From NCBI RefSeq assembly GCF_030867095.1, contig NC_081826.1:35504001-35568000 (forward strand): DNA of 64,000 nucleotides, read 5' to 3'. The translations under genes and the position numbers were made by a program. Shown one piece after another: positions 25,786 through 36,800 of this stretch. Position 1 is the first letter of the stretch; each line of letters begins with the position of its first letter. The notes below the pieces were generated by a model. That model did not search any database, was not told the DNA's origin, and worked only from the letters and a program-made list of their open reading frames with translations. The DNA comes from Alligator mississippiensis (lineage: Eukaryota > Chordata > Crocodylia > Alligatoridae).

Positions 25786-26169
25786 TAGATGTAGAAGTTC
25801 TAATGATTTTTCCCCCACATTTAGCCAAAAAAAAAAAAAGGCCATTAGCATTTCCATTGGCTTCAGAGGTCTACTGCTACCCTTAGCTTAAAGACATACT
25901 GGCAGCTATCAACACCATTCCTTACTTCAATACATATTCTCAATGCCTGGCTCACAATTAAAGTGGATCATCTAAAAACAAAACAACCCCTTCCCCAAAA
26001 AAAACAGTATGTCCAAGTTCGTAAAGATAGTATGCAAATATAATACAGAATAAACAATGAAATTGTTAGGTTCAACACAAACAGCCTTTGCTATGAATTC
26101 AGACATGAAAGTTGATGTATTATCACTTTTGAATCTTTGGCGACTAAAGCACTTAGTAAAACATATAGT

Positions 26170-26325
26170 AAAAAACTGGAACAGGTTATCCAGACAGGTG
26201 GTGGAATCACCCAGCTAGACAAAGCCTGGGCTGGGATGATCTAGTTGGGGATGGTCCTGCTTTAAGCAAGGGGTTGGACTAGATGACCTCCTAAGGGTCC
26301 TTCCAATACTAATTTTCTATGAATC
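26170..26325 (+). mobile_element. CR1 LINE 3' tail
   Basis: Holds AACTGGAACAGGTTATCCAG, CAGCTAGACAAAGCCTGG and GGGGTTGGACTAGATGACC, ending TTCTATGAATC, the C-terminal codons and 3' UTR of CR1. 5'-truncated. Confidence 0.85.
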
Positions 26326-26750
26326 CCTTTGGGAAGTGCTTCATTCCTGCCTCACTGAAGGGTCACATACAGTACAAACCTTGTTACAGCATTGTGCTAG
26401 GCTTTGTGGTAGAGAGATAAGAGGAGAAGAAGGAAGTGCCGCAGCAGGGGAGAGAGTCAGGGTGTTCTTTGCAGGTTCAGATAATTCTGCTGCTCCTATA
26501 CCAGCAAAGCCACAATGAGAACTCCCCATTGCTGCCACTGCAAATTTAGAGCAGTCAGTAGTGTTATCTCACCTCTCCACTTCCTCTTTTCAGGGGATTT
26601 CTGGCCAACATCCACATAGGCCAGGAAACACTAGGACTCTCCACCCGCACTCCCTACCTCCAACCCCCACTCCCCTTCCCACACCCCATCTGATTCCTCA
26701 AGCTGCTGTGCAGTTGTGTGAGCCAGATTGAATGGCTTCTTGTTTTATCT

Positions 26751-27146
26751 CAGTAATACTTAACTTCTTGCCCATGGAGCCATGTCATCTGGCCATTGGA
26801 GCTCCCCATGGGTCTGGAAATTTGACAGTGGGGAAAGTGGCAGCCATATTGCTCTCAGAGCCTCAGAAATTAACACTGCTACACTACTTCTCTCTGAGGA
26901 GTACCGTGGTCCAGATGACAGCTCTGGGTACCAGATCACGCTGACATATAGCTGCTCTTCAGCTGGATGCACCATGCAGGGTTGGGCTTGTGGTCAAATG
27001 GGGACCAGGCTGCGGCCAGATCGGGGACATGGGATCACACTCGAGTGCTGGATGGCACCTGTGGACCTACCCCAGGCAAGATCTGGCCTGCATACTGGCT
27101 CTGCCCCACTCATCTGGCCTGTCCAGCTGTAGAGACAGCACTACTG
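26751..27146. mobile_element. hAT-like MITE
   Basis: Ends CAGTAATACT and, inverted, CAGTAGTGCT. The inside shares TCTGGAAATTTGACAG-like sequence with the elements at 10390 and 6845. An 8-bp duplication is not seen. Non-coding. Confidence 0.5.
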
Positions 27147-27611
27147 ATCTAGCTAGACTCTCACTTTCTGTTCCCTGTGTGTGCACTTGGTTTCTCTTCC
27201 CTTGCTGCAGCACTTCTGTTATTTTTGCTGGATTCCATTCAGTTATCTAGTGCCAAGTGCTCCAATATTAAGATCCTTTTGAACTGAAGTCATTAATTAA
27301 TATATATAACAGCATTGGACCCAGAAATCTAGATCCCTGTGTAACTCTCGTGAAGCATTCTGCCATTCTAACAGAGCTAGCTATAGTTACTCTGCTTGTG
27401 ATTATTTACTCAATTTATGTATCTATCCAACAGTAATTCTACATAGTGCATGTTTCCCCAGTTCTCTTACGAGAATGTCATGTGGGACTGTTTTCAGAAG
27501 TCCAAGTATATTATTCCCACTCCAGTCTCTTCATTCACCAAGTTAGTTCCTGTGTCAAAGGATGATATGCTCCAAAAGAGTGCTGTTTTTCTGAGATATT
27601 TAGGGATAGCT

Positions 27612-27705
27612 ATTAGGGCTGTGAAAAGCTTCGGTCACCGATTTGATTTGGTGGAGATTCAAGCCCAATTTGGTGGCCGAATCTCCAAATCGGAATTGTA
27701 CAGTT
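27612..27705. mobile_element. Short repeat fragment, AGGGCTGTGAAA family
   Basis: TAGGGCTGTGAAAAGCTTCG resembles TAGGGCTGTATGAAACAGAA at about 14708, both starting a palindrome-like AT/CG segment (ATTTGATTTGG, CCAATTTGG). Probably ends of one inverted-repeat family; the element is not complete. Confidence 0.35.
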
Positions 27706-27779
27706 AAAAGTTCACTACTATAGCCCAACCAGAAGAAAAGTTCTATTTCTAGCAACTCACTGACATCATTATTCTGAAA

Positions 27780-30603
27780 ATAATAGTTTTATTGATCTTT
27801 TATTTTGTAGCGTGATAATCCATGAAGATCACATCAGGAATGGAGCAAATCATCCCGCTTAGGAAAGAGACAATGTATAATGTACACATTCTGTAAAGAA
27901 AATGTTTTATTTAAAGTGTTAAATACCATCACCAGAATGAATTTGATTTACATTAGTTGGTGTTCATTACAGGCCTAATCTGCCCTTTTTTTCCCCCAAC
28001 TGTAATTCCTTTTAACTTTTAAAACGTACTATGTACAAGACAGCAGTGATCACTGGAATAGTGCTATTTACATGACTAAATCATAAGTAGAGTTGCAGAC
28101 TTGAAAATTAAAAAAAATTACATTAATTTTTAAAATAAATACTGCATAATGACAAGTATGTACAAACCTTCTGTACGGTCACATCCTTCACTTTAAAAAT
28201 TAGAAATAATTTATATAGGAATATGCATACAAGAATGTGTGACTGCATCTCACAGTATCAGAATGGTTATGTATCTTTTGTTTTAATCTAGGGGATATTG
28301 TCTGTATGTTTTTTAATATTTATTTGTTGCTGGTACATAAGTATCTAAATGATTTCAATAAATATTTTTTATCAGTCTGTTCATTAATTTAACATTGATC
28401 CATTATATAATCTCAGGATGACAAGACACAGTCTTGATGTATATCATATTGCACCAAAACATAAAAGGCATTTTAAGTGTTATCTATTGATGTTTCTGCG
28501 CTCTTATGAGGCACAGACAGTTTTCTAATGGGCAACATAATAGATTTTGAAACAAAGTCAGAAGAATTCTGTTATGTATGGCCTTAATTTAAAGATAAAT
28601 ATAGTATATTTTAGAAATTATTGCAAGGTTTCAACATTAAACCTTATGTATGAATTAAAGGCATATAGAGACCCAAAAGAGGGACAGTTTTCATTAAATG
28701 TTAGCCAGTTACATTCCCTTTAATTAGAAGTTAATGAGAAATCTGAACATGTAGCACCACCCAATGGTAGCAACTGCTTGTTACATTAGAGACAAGTATT
28801 TTGAGATCTGTTGACTCTGCACTGAGGCTTTTGGTGATGGTGTCAAATAGCTGTTCGATTGTTAATATTCAAATTTCTTTAAGGCGATTACAAACGAAAG
28901 TTTGCCATTTTTATGGCAGACTGATAATCCCTAATTGTCTCTGCCATCACAAATATTAGTTCAAGAAAAATTGAACTTTACAGCGGAAGAATTATAAGTA
29001 GTAGCAACCTTTGCTGTTTCTTATATGTCCAAATAGGTAGCAATTTATTTGTCTAAGTGCAAATGAAACTGTTGAAATTTAGCTAATAAAAATCAGACTT
29101 CCAGTTCATTTTTTTCTCTCTCCAAAACCTTCAAGAATGATCGTTCAACCCTTGAATGAACAATGCTGGTGCTGAAAACAAATTTATTGAAGACATCTTA
29201 CAATGGCCACATGATTCCAGTATTTTGCTGTAGAATTCAATTTGAAGGTGAGAAAAAATGAAAATAAGTTACCATGCACTGTACAATAAATTGCAAAAAG
29301 TTCAAATATTTTCTTTATCAAATACATGCTGAATTACTTTAATGTACTCCCAAGTCATGTTGCAAAATCCTTTTCAACATGCTTGAAAAAAGTAAGTTCT
29401 TAAACAATATTTTTCTCAAAGAATTCAGGAATGCAGAATAATCTGCAACCCTGAACCAATAATGGGGCATAAGAGAATAGTAAGTCAAAAGGTAGCTGTT
29501 TTGAATATGATAATCCTGGGAGACAGGAAGGGGGCAAAAAGCAAAAGGAAAAGGGAATTTGGGTGGAGAGATAGACAAAGAAGAAGGGAAAAGAAGTGTA
29601 CAATTTGCACATAATGTTGAACTTTACAAGGCTTGTACCTTTTACATTTAAATAAATTTAATATATTACACTTATTCCTTGTCACATAAACAGAATTTTA
29701 AATATTTGCTAGAAATTATTTTTTATTTTTAATATACGTCTGCAAAAACACAGACCATGACTGGTTTAAAGAATGATAAACGTGGTGTGTCTTTGTATCA
29801 CCCTGTTGCATTCTCTCCCCTTTAAAACCATGCACTAGTGAAATTTATTTTTAAAAATAATATAAATTGTTGAAAATGGCTGATTTATTCTTTTTTTTTT
29901 TGCAAGTTGCAGCCCCAAGAAAATAATTTAAGTGTTCAGCTAAATCTGTGTCCATGCAAAAAAGTTTCTTTAATTTCATACAGTACAGTATATCCACAGA
30001 ATTTTATTTTTTAGAGTCCATTGCGTCTGGGGTTTCACTGTAGCAATAGCGGGAGCTATGAAGCCTGCCACTTTAAGTCTTGAACCTTTCTAGTATGAAG
30101 AGTTTGCTCTGGTCTTAAATGACTGTTCCAAACAGCAGCCGACTTTTCTTTTCCAGCGGCTTTACAGTCTTCCACTGTTCTTCTCATGTCTACTATTCCA
30201 CTGACTTGTAACATGGCTTCATGGGAGGGTAAATTCCATTTCTGTGGCATAACCAAGCTTGGGGGGGCAGATAAAGAAAAGGGAGCAACAAAATAGATAT
30301 GCCATTGAAAGGGACTTTTGTTGCATGAAACAGATTGATTCTTTTAGTTTAATCCATGGCTTCAGATTGGACCAAAACTGAGTGTCACTGAACTCCAAAC
30401 CTGTTAGTTCTTTATAGCTCCACTCCTTCACCTGAGGGCCTTCTTTAGGGCACAATGTGTGCAACTTCCTCTGAGAACACAGGATCGCTTTGTAGCCCTA
30501 GAAACAGGCTCAGAAGACACAACATTAAGCATGCAGTGTTACCAGGGTTTGCGACCTGTAAATTTTTTTTGTAACGCTGGTTGCTATGACAGTTTCACAG
30601 CTG
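27780..30603 (-). other. RIMS2: Probable RIMS2 3' UTR
   Basis: A 2.8-kb AT-rich stretch with no transposon that I can recognise follows the stop codon, which fits a long neuronal 3' UTR. Several AATAAA signals read on the minus strand: 30003-30008, about 29883-29888, near 29180 and 28320, and a close pair at 27799-27804 and 27788-27793. The pair is the most distal and is the likeliest main end; the nearer ones could give short 3' UTRs. The UTR end cannot be fixed without transcripts. Confidence 0.55.
27788..27804 (-). terminator. Paired AATAAA poly(A) signals
   Basis: Two AATAAA hexamers on the minus strand, at 27804-27799 and 27793-27788, lie 11 bases apart. They sit at the edge between the AT-rich putative UTR and repeat-like DNA (27614 downward) and are the candidate distal RIMS2 polyadenylation site. 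Confidence 0.4.
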
Positions 30604-30822
30604 CTATGAGCGAGCATAAGAAGGTCCTGTTGAACTTTCAAGAGATGACTGGGAAGCTCTTCTAGTGAGAGGGGCTAAGGTTGGATCTACTAAGGAGGAA
30701 GGGGGGAAGAGTTTGAACCACCCAATCACCATATTGGACAAGTCCAGTTCGTCTAAAAGTATCTGTGCCACTCCCATAAAAGATTTGTGATCCATACGTC
30801 CATAGTCTCCCCAAACAATTAT
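30604..30822 (-). CDS. RIMS2: RIMS2 exon 6 (end of C2B, C-terminus and stop)
   Basis: Acceptor ACCAACAG, then [40 protein letters not shown] and [20 protein letters not shown], ending [12 protein letters not shown] and TAG at 30606-30604. It holds the last C2B strands, the C-terminal helix and a short tail. RRASQSS fits a basophilic kinase site (RRxS), an inference only. The last intron is 477 bases. Confidence 0.96.
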   Translation of the reverse strand: MIVWGDYGRMDHKSFMGVAQILLDELDLSNMVIGWFKLFPPSSLVDPTLAPLTRRASQSSLESSTGPSYARS

Positions 30823-33800
30823 CTGTTGGTAAAGAAAATAGAGATTTCAGAATCAAATAAGAAAGAGCGTGATCTAATGCAGCTGATTCTTTAGATGCAC
30901 CCAGTTACTTATTAAAAGATAAGTAATTCTAATGAAAGATAAATTTTCACATGATTTAGCTTTCAATCTGCTATAGTGGTACAGCAGTAAATGTAACCCA
31001 GGCTGTAAACCCATCCAACTGGATAAAAAAGAGGCAGAAAATTGAGGTGCACTGTGAAATGGAGCCCATACATTTGGTATAGGTGACATATACTAGCTTT
31101 AATATAGTATTAATATGCACAGAGCACTTCTTTACTGGCTAAATCATCAATAGAGCGTAACAGATTGTCATAGTAGCAATTTGCTCAGTAAGGGTTTGAA
31201 ATAGAAAGGCTCACAGAATAAGTCGCAGAAGTCCTGAGCTCATTCAGTGACAGTACAAGTGAAACATGTTCAGATACACAAGAATATTCATGAACTTACC
31301 TGTAAAACTTTTCCTTGGGGACTTTCTTCAAATGACAAAAGTTGCTGGTAAAGAGGTTCCAGCGTTTTTCTTGCTACTTTTGTTTTCTTTTTGGCTATGC
31401 AGACTCCATTTTCTAATAAATACACCTTTACATATGGTGCTTAGGAAGAGAAAGAAGAATAATAAGTGAAAGGTAAATGCAGACTTTCGCACACTAGCTC
31501 CAATATTTAATACTACAGAGATCTGGCATTTTGTACATAAATGCATTAACTGAGCAAGTCCTTGCACGTAGTATTTATTCACACTTATTCCCATTTAACA
31601 CGTTGGTATCTTTTGGATAGCCAGCCTTCTCTACATTCCTCCCTTATTTGTAATATATATTTGATAAAACAATTCAATTTTTTGAACTGAAAGGATTCTG
31701 GCAATTCTTCAGCATACATGGTACTAAAAAGTACTACATGTCCATTTGGTCCATTTGAAAGACAAATTATTGGAAAGCATGCACTGACTTTAGCAAGTTT
31801 TGAAGCAAGCACCTAAACAGTTCTTTTGAAATAATGTACAATGGGAAAAGTTATGCCCCTGAAATGCCATCTATTCTGGTAGGACAGCCTGGTGAACGTA
31901 TTTCCACACTGTTCCTTCCATAAGCAGCTGTATACAAACACAGTAGGACAATACATTTGATAAAGAGAAGAAAATAAGTAGCAGGTTCCTACCTTTTTCA
32001 AGGTGGGGACCTATTGCAATCGTTTGGTTAATTTTTTCCTCTCCCACAATTACTTATATCAGGTATTTCCAACTTCTGAGCAGCTGGGGGCCACACCTAT
32101 GTGAGCCGCAGTCCCAGTGGCTACATAAGGTGCAGGCCACAGACCAAGGGCTGCTAATGGCACAGGTGGCCACACTCAGGCTCTCCATGACAGCCCAGCA
32201 TGTTCCCTCCCCACCATGCACAGAGCCAGGCAGCCTGGCTCTATGCCCCCTGGGTGCATGTGCCAGACAAGCAACTCAGCTTTCCACCCCCACCACATAC
32301 ACAGAATCCCCCTTCCTCTCTTGACCACGTAACCCCCTACAGTACAGGCAGCCCAGCTCCAGCCTCCCTCATGCACAGCAGGAAGAGCCCATCCCCATCT
32401 CCTGCCACACCACTGCTTAACCAACCTGCCAAGAGCAGGGGCAGGACGTAGAAGCCGGAGGAGGGTGGGGGAGCCTGAAGAACCCAGCTGTTGTGGCAGA
32501 AGCAACACCAGGGTGGGGGAGACAGTGGCAACTGTGACAAGTGGCAACTGTAAGGTGAATACTAACCCTTCAGGGGTCACTGAAGCCACCACCCGTTGAA
32601 CAGTCCTGGCTTATAGCTTCAAAAACAGGTTTAATTTGCTATATAATAATTTTTGTCCCTATTAATGGCCTAGAATACATCATCACGATTTTTGTGAAGA
32701 CGGAGTTGAAAATAAACACTTAGATTTACCGTAGTCTTTCATACAAGCTCAGTACTTTTTTACAACTGTATAAACCGCTACATTTTCTAGAGAACTTAGT
32801 GTTTTAGCACGGTATTTCTATTCATGTAAATTGGATACTTTTTTCTTACCTGGCAGTGTCTTTGAACCTGGTTTTACAACAAGGCCACGGGCTCGTATTA
32901 TTTCTACCTCCAACTGTCCTTTTTTGTCCATCATTCCTATCTGGATATCACCTGAAAAAGAAAATCTCCATGAACTGCAACTGAAAAATATCCAATTCTA
33001 TTATAACTTGTGACCTTATTATGGAATTAATGTGTGACAATTTGCGTCCTTCCCATGAAATCAAAATTTTCAACAAGGAATTAAATAATCTTTTATAATT
33101 GATGTTAAGACTTGTACTTTTCACTGGTACGATACATGCTCATCTTATCTTTCTTGGAAGTAAATTAATTTTCTCTTTATAAACTTCTGTGAGCACAGAG
33201 CCACTAAAAGTACAGTTAGAAAATGCATTTGCACTAACCAGCATTTCAATGCAGGCTGAAAAACGCTACATAAAGGTAGACAAGTATTAAAATATCCATT
33301 TTACAGACAGAGAAACAGACAACAGAGATAAAGGTACAAACAGTCAAAACTGACCCTCTAGTTACGTTTTCTAATTAATGCAGACTTTTACAGTGTCTCT
33401 GTATTTCAGTGTCAAACGTTAGGTACCTAGACACTGATTTTAAGAGGTGTTAAAAGTCACCAACTTTATCCATGAAATGAATCAACTTAATCAGAAGTTG
33501 AACCCAGAGTTCAAGCAACTTTTGGAAATTTGGCTCTGAGTGGGGCAAGATTGTATGGCAAATCCAAGGCAGAGCCAGAGCTAGAACTAAGATCACTTGA
33601 TTCCCAATTCTGTGTTCTGATTACAAACCAATAATATTATGCTGAGAGCACAGGACACGCATGCTTACCCATAGATGGTGTTGCCAGTGTCTGGCGCCCT
33701 ACAAGTTGGGCAGGACCAAGTCCATCCAGAAAATCACTGAACTGGCTGTCTGCAGCCAACCGCACACCAGGGAAAATCAGACTGAAAGAAATGTATCACA

Positions 33801-36800
33801 AATCATCAAAAGAGTTTTAGCAGAGAAGCTTAAATTTACCCTTTGCTATTTTCCACCCTTTTCCACTTTAGTGACAATGTTGATATTTTTGTCAACCTTG
33901 TCATAAAAACATGCTATCACTGACAAGACTGTAACAGCTTTATAAACTACCCTATCGTATTCAACCAGTAGCAATTCAGGACCCCACATAGTTGAATAAG
34001 TCAAAGCAGCTGTAACCCAATCCTTCTCTCGCTCAGACATTTCTCCATATTCATATGGGCCTAGACTGAGCCAGGCACATAAGCGAGTGATTACCTTAAA
34101 GTTTGTGAACATTAACATTAAAGTAAAAGTTTTCAACAAATACTATTCACATTTCTAAGGAAAATTATTCTGTTTCCTTTCTACCTGCATTCAAGCAAGT
34201 GAGTGCTAATGATCTAATGATTTATGAAACAGCGAACTGTCACTGAATCTTGCACAATATTAATAGAAACAAATTTAAATATCAGTCATGGGTGTAGGTT
34301 GTAGCCATGTTGATCTAAGGACATAGGCAGATGAGATTATTTGGGTAAATCTAATATCTTTTATTAGACCAACTCAAATAGTTGGAAAAAATCTTCTTTA
34401 CAAGCTTTTGGGTACAATTACCCTTTGTCAGGCAGAAGAAGCATCTGCAGATCAATATCAGTCATGGGTATTTGATTCTGAAATCTCACTATGAGGCTTG
34501 GGAAACAACTCACATTTCAAGCACAAAGCCAGAAATTGCTTTTAAATAGCTACAGATAAAAAATTTCACAGAAACCATTTGGCCAATAATAGTTTAAAAA
34601 AAATCTTTTTTGTGGACAATTGATTAGAACTTTCTACCTACACAGTGGGCACCTTCCTACCTAGGCAGTGAGCAGTACCCTCCATGCACTGTTTTATTCA
34701 GGGAAAACTCTCTGTGGCAAAAGAGTTTAAAATAGGAATTTACCCATGTAGGAACTTTAAGATTCAACTCGCCAACTTTTATCAAGACCAATTTGGCGGA
34801 GAAACAAAATAAAAGATTATATAAGTAGCAATCTTTCTTACTTTCCTTCAGAGCTGTAGCTATTCATGCTGCCATCTGTAGATTCCCGGCTGGCCTGACG
34901 AGTCATCCAGTTTCTCATCTCCACAGCCAGTCCAGTTTCTGTGCTTCTCTGAACTGTGCTCCGCAGTTTCTTCCCACCTGCTTCTGTAGAAACATAACAG
35001 AATAATCGGTGGTTTCATTAGAACAAATGAATATATTTAGAGGAGGATAATACAGATAAGTAAGTACCTAGTTTGTAGAGAGAGAGACAGTAACAATTTG
35101 CAAATACATACCAAATTGTATTTTAAAAATAGTGTGCACAGAAATTCCAGCAATAGACAATTTGCTAGAAAAAATAGCAGACTTATATTGTTATAGATCT
35201 TTTAATTATATTAGTTTAGAGCACTACTGCTTTTCATGGCAGTAATGAGGCAGAGAAAGCACATAAAAACCCGTGGATCTTAGAAGCATATTCAGCTTAT
35301 AGAGGTAACCAGACTTACTACGTGCATAACTGAGTGTACTTAAAAATATAATTTCCTTGGATAAATACATCCCCTCCAACTCTTCCATTAAATTAAAACT
35401 TACAATGTCTCAGGAATGCTCTAATGCAGCTGAATTATTGTGTTAAAACAGATATGGCCATGATTAGTTAAATGAAGTTATCTACTAATGAAGGTGGTAA
35501 ACAACAAAATAAGAGTTCTTCTTTAAATTTCTACTTTTTCTTTCCTTCTCTCTTTTTATTAATTTTTTATCTAGGTATCACACAAGAAGTATAGCTTATG
35601 CTTAATTTTTCCTGAACAATCCCTGGTAATTTTTCATTTCTGAAGTAGTAGTCAGTGATAATATATATATAGCATTTAGATTTAGATGTGAAGACATCCA
35701 TAAAGATGAATTGATGGACAAGAGGGAAAAAAGCCCTAATGAAGTAGGAATTTTGGTGTGATGATTTGTTATTGGAAATTCTGATCAAGTCCCAGAAGAT
35801 ATACAGGTTGTCAGCTTCAGCCCAAAAATTTACAATGGAAGGAACGTGAAGACTGGACTTCCCTATTCTAAAACTATAAGTGTTCCTTTCCAGCCATGCC
35901 TGAGATGCAATGGTATCTTTAAAGCCATACAGCTGTGCAGGAAAGATTGCATTCCAGTTTTGTGTACCTGTTTTGTGACTAAAGAACTAAAGCCTATAAA
36001 TTAAAGCTTTTACTTGTCATCATTACAGTATACATGAGCAACAACAGAACTATTCACTTTACTGCAAAACCTGAGTCACTTACCTAATTTTTCTCTAAAT
36101 CAAAACTAATTAAGAGGCAATCCATCAATATAGAGATAATAAACATACAGGAAAGAAGCTAAAAACTTGATATTATCTTTGAAAAGCCAGAGAGAAAAGC
36201 AAAAAAACCCCCATTTATTTATCTCTGCTTGTGCTGTTCCAAGTGTCTGCTGTGTTTATAATTTAGATTAAACTAATGGAAACTGACAGCTCACTTCCAG
36301 CACTGCTCCCGATCTTATCTAAAATCCAATCAATTTGACAGGAACAAAGATATATTTTTACATAGCTACCTGGCCAAATAGGCATCTTTTGCACATTGTG
36401 TTACAGTACAATCCACATAAAATGCACACAATACCAAAGCCATATGTTTGCTTCATTAGGGGACTAGTTATATTGCATCTTTTGTATGTATTCATTACAT
36501 CACTCTGTTAATTTTTGTTCAGTTTCGGCTTTATTGCAAGTCATTTCCAGTTCATTGTTGTAACATTCTGACACAAATATGACACATCACCTCCATGGTG
36601 CATGATTCAACAAGGAAACTACACGTCTTTAGAACTCATCTTTATTATTTATGCAGTTAAGACCAAATCTCCACACTTTAGACTCCTCAACAAAACTGAC
36701 ATTAAAAGTGAACACTTTATGTTGCACAATGATTTGCTGAGCAATTAAAGCAAACATACAAAAATCAGCAGACCAACATCCATTCTGGGGTCAGCAACAT

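Noticed and set aside
1..27700. DCSTAMP or DPYS exons, expected downstream of RIMS2 in human
   Set aside because: DCSTAMP has a large coding exon that would show as a long open frame; none is present. The gene may lie beyond the window.
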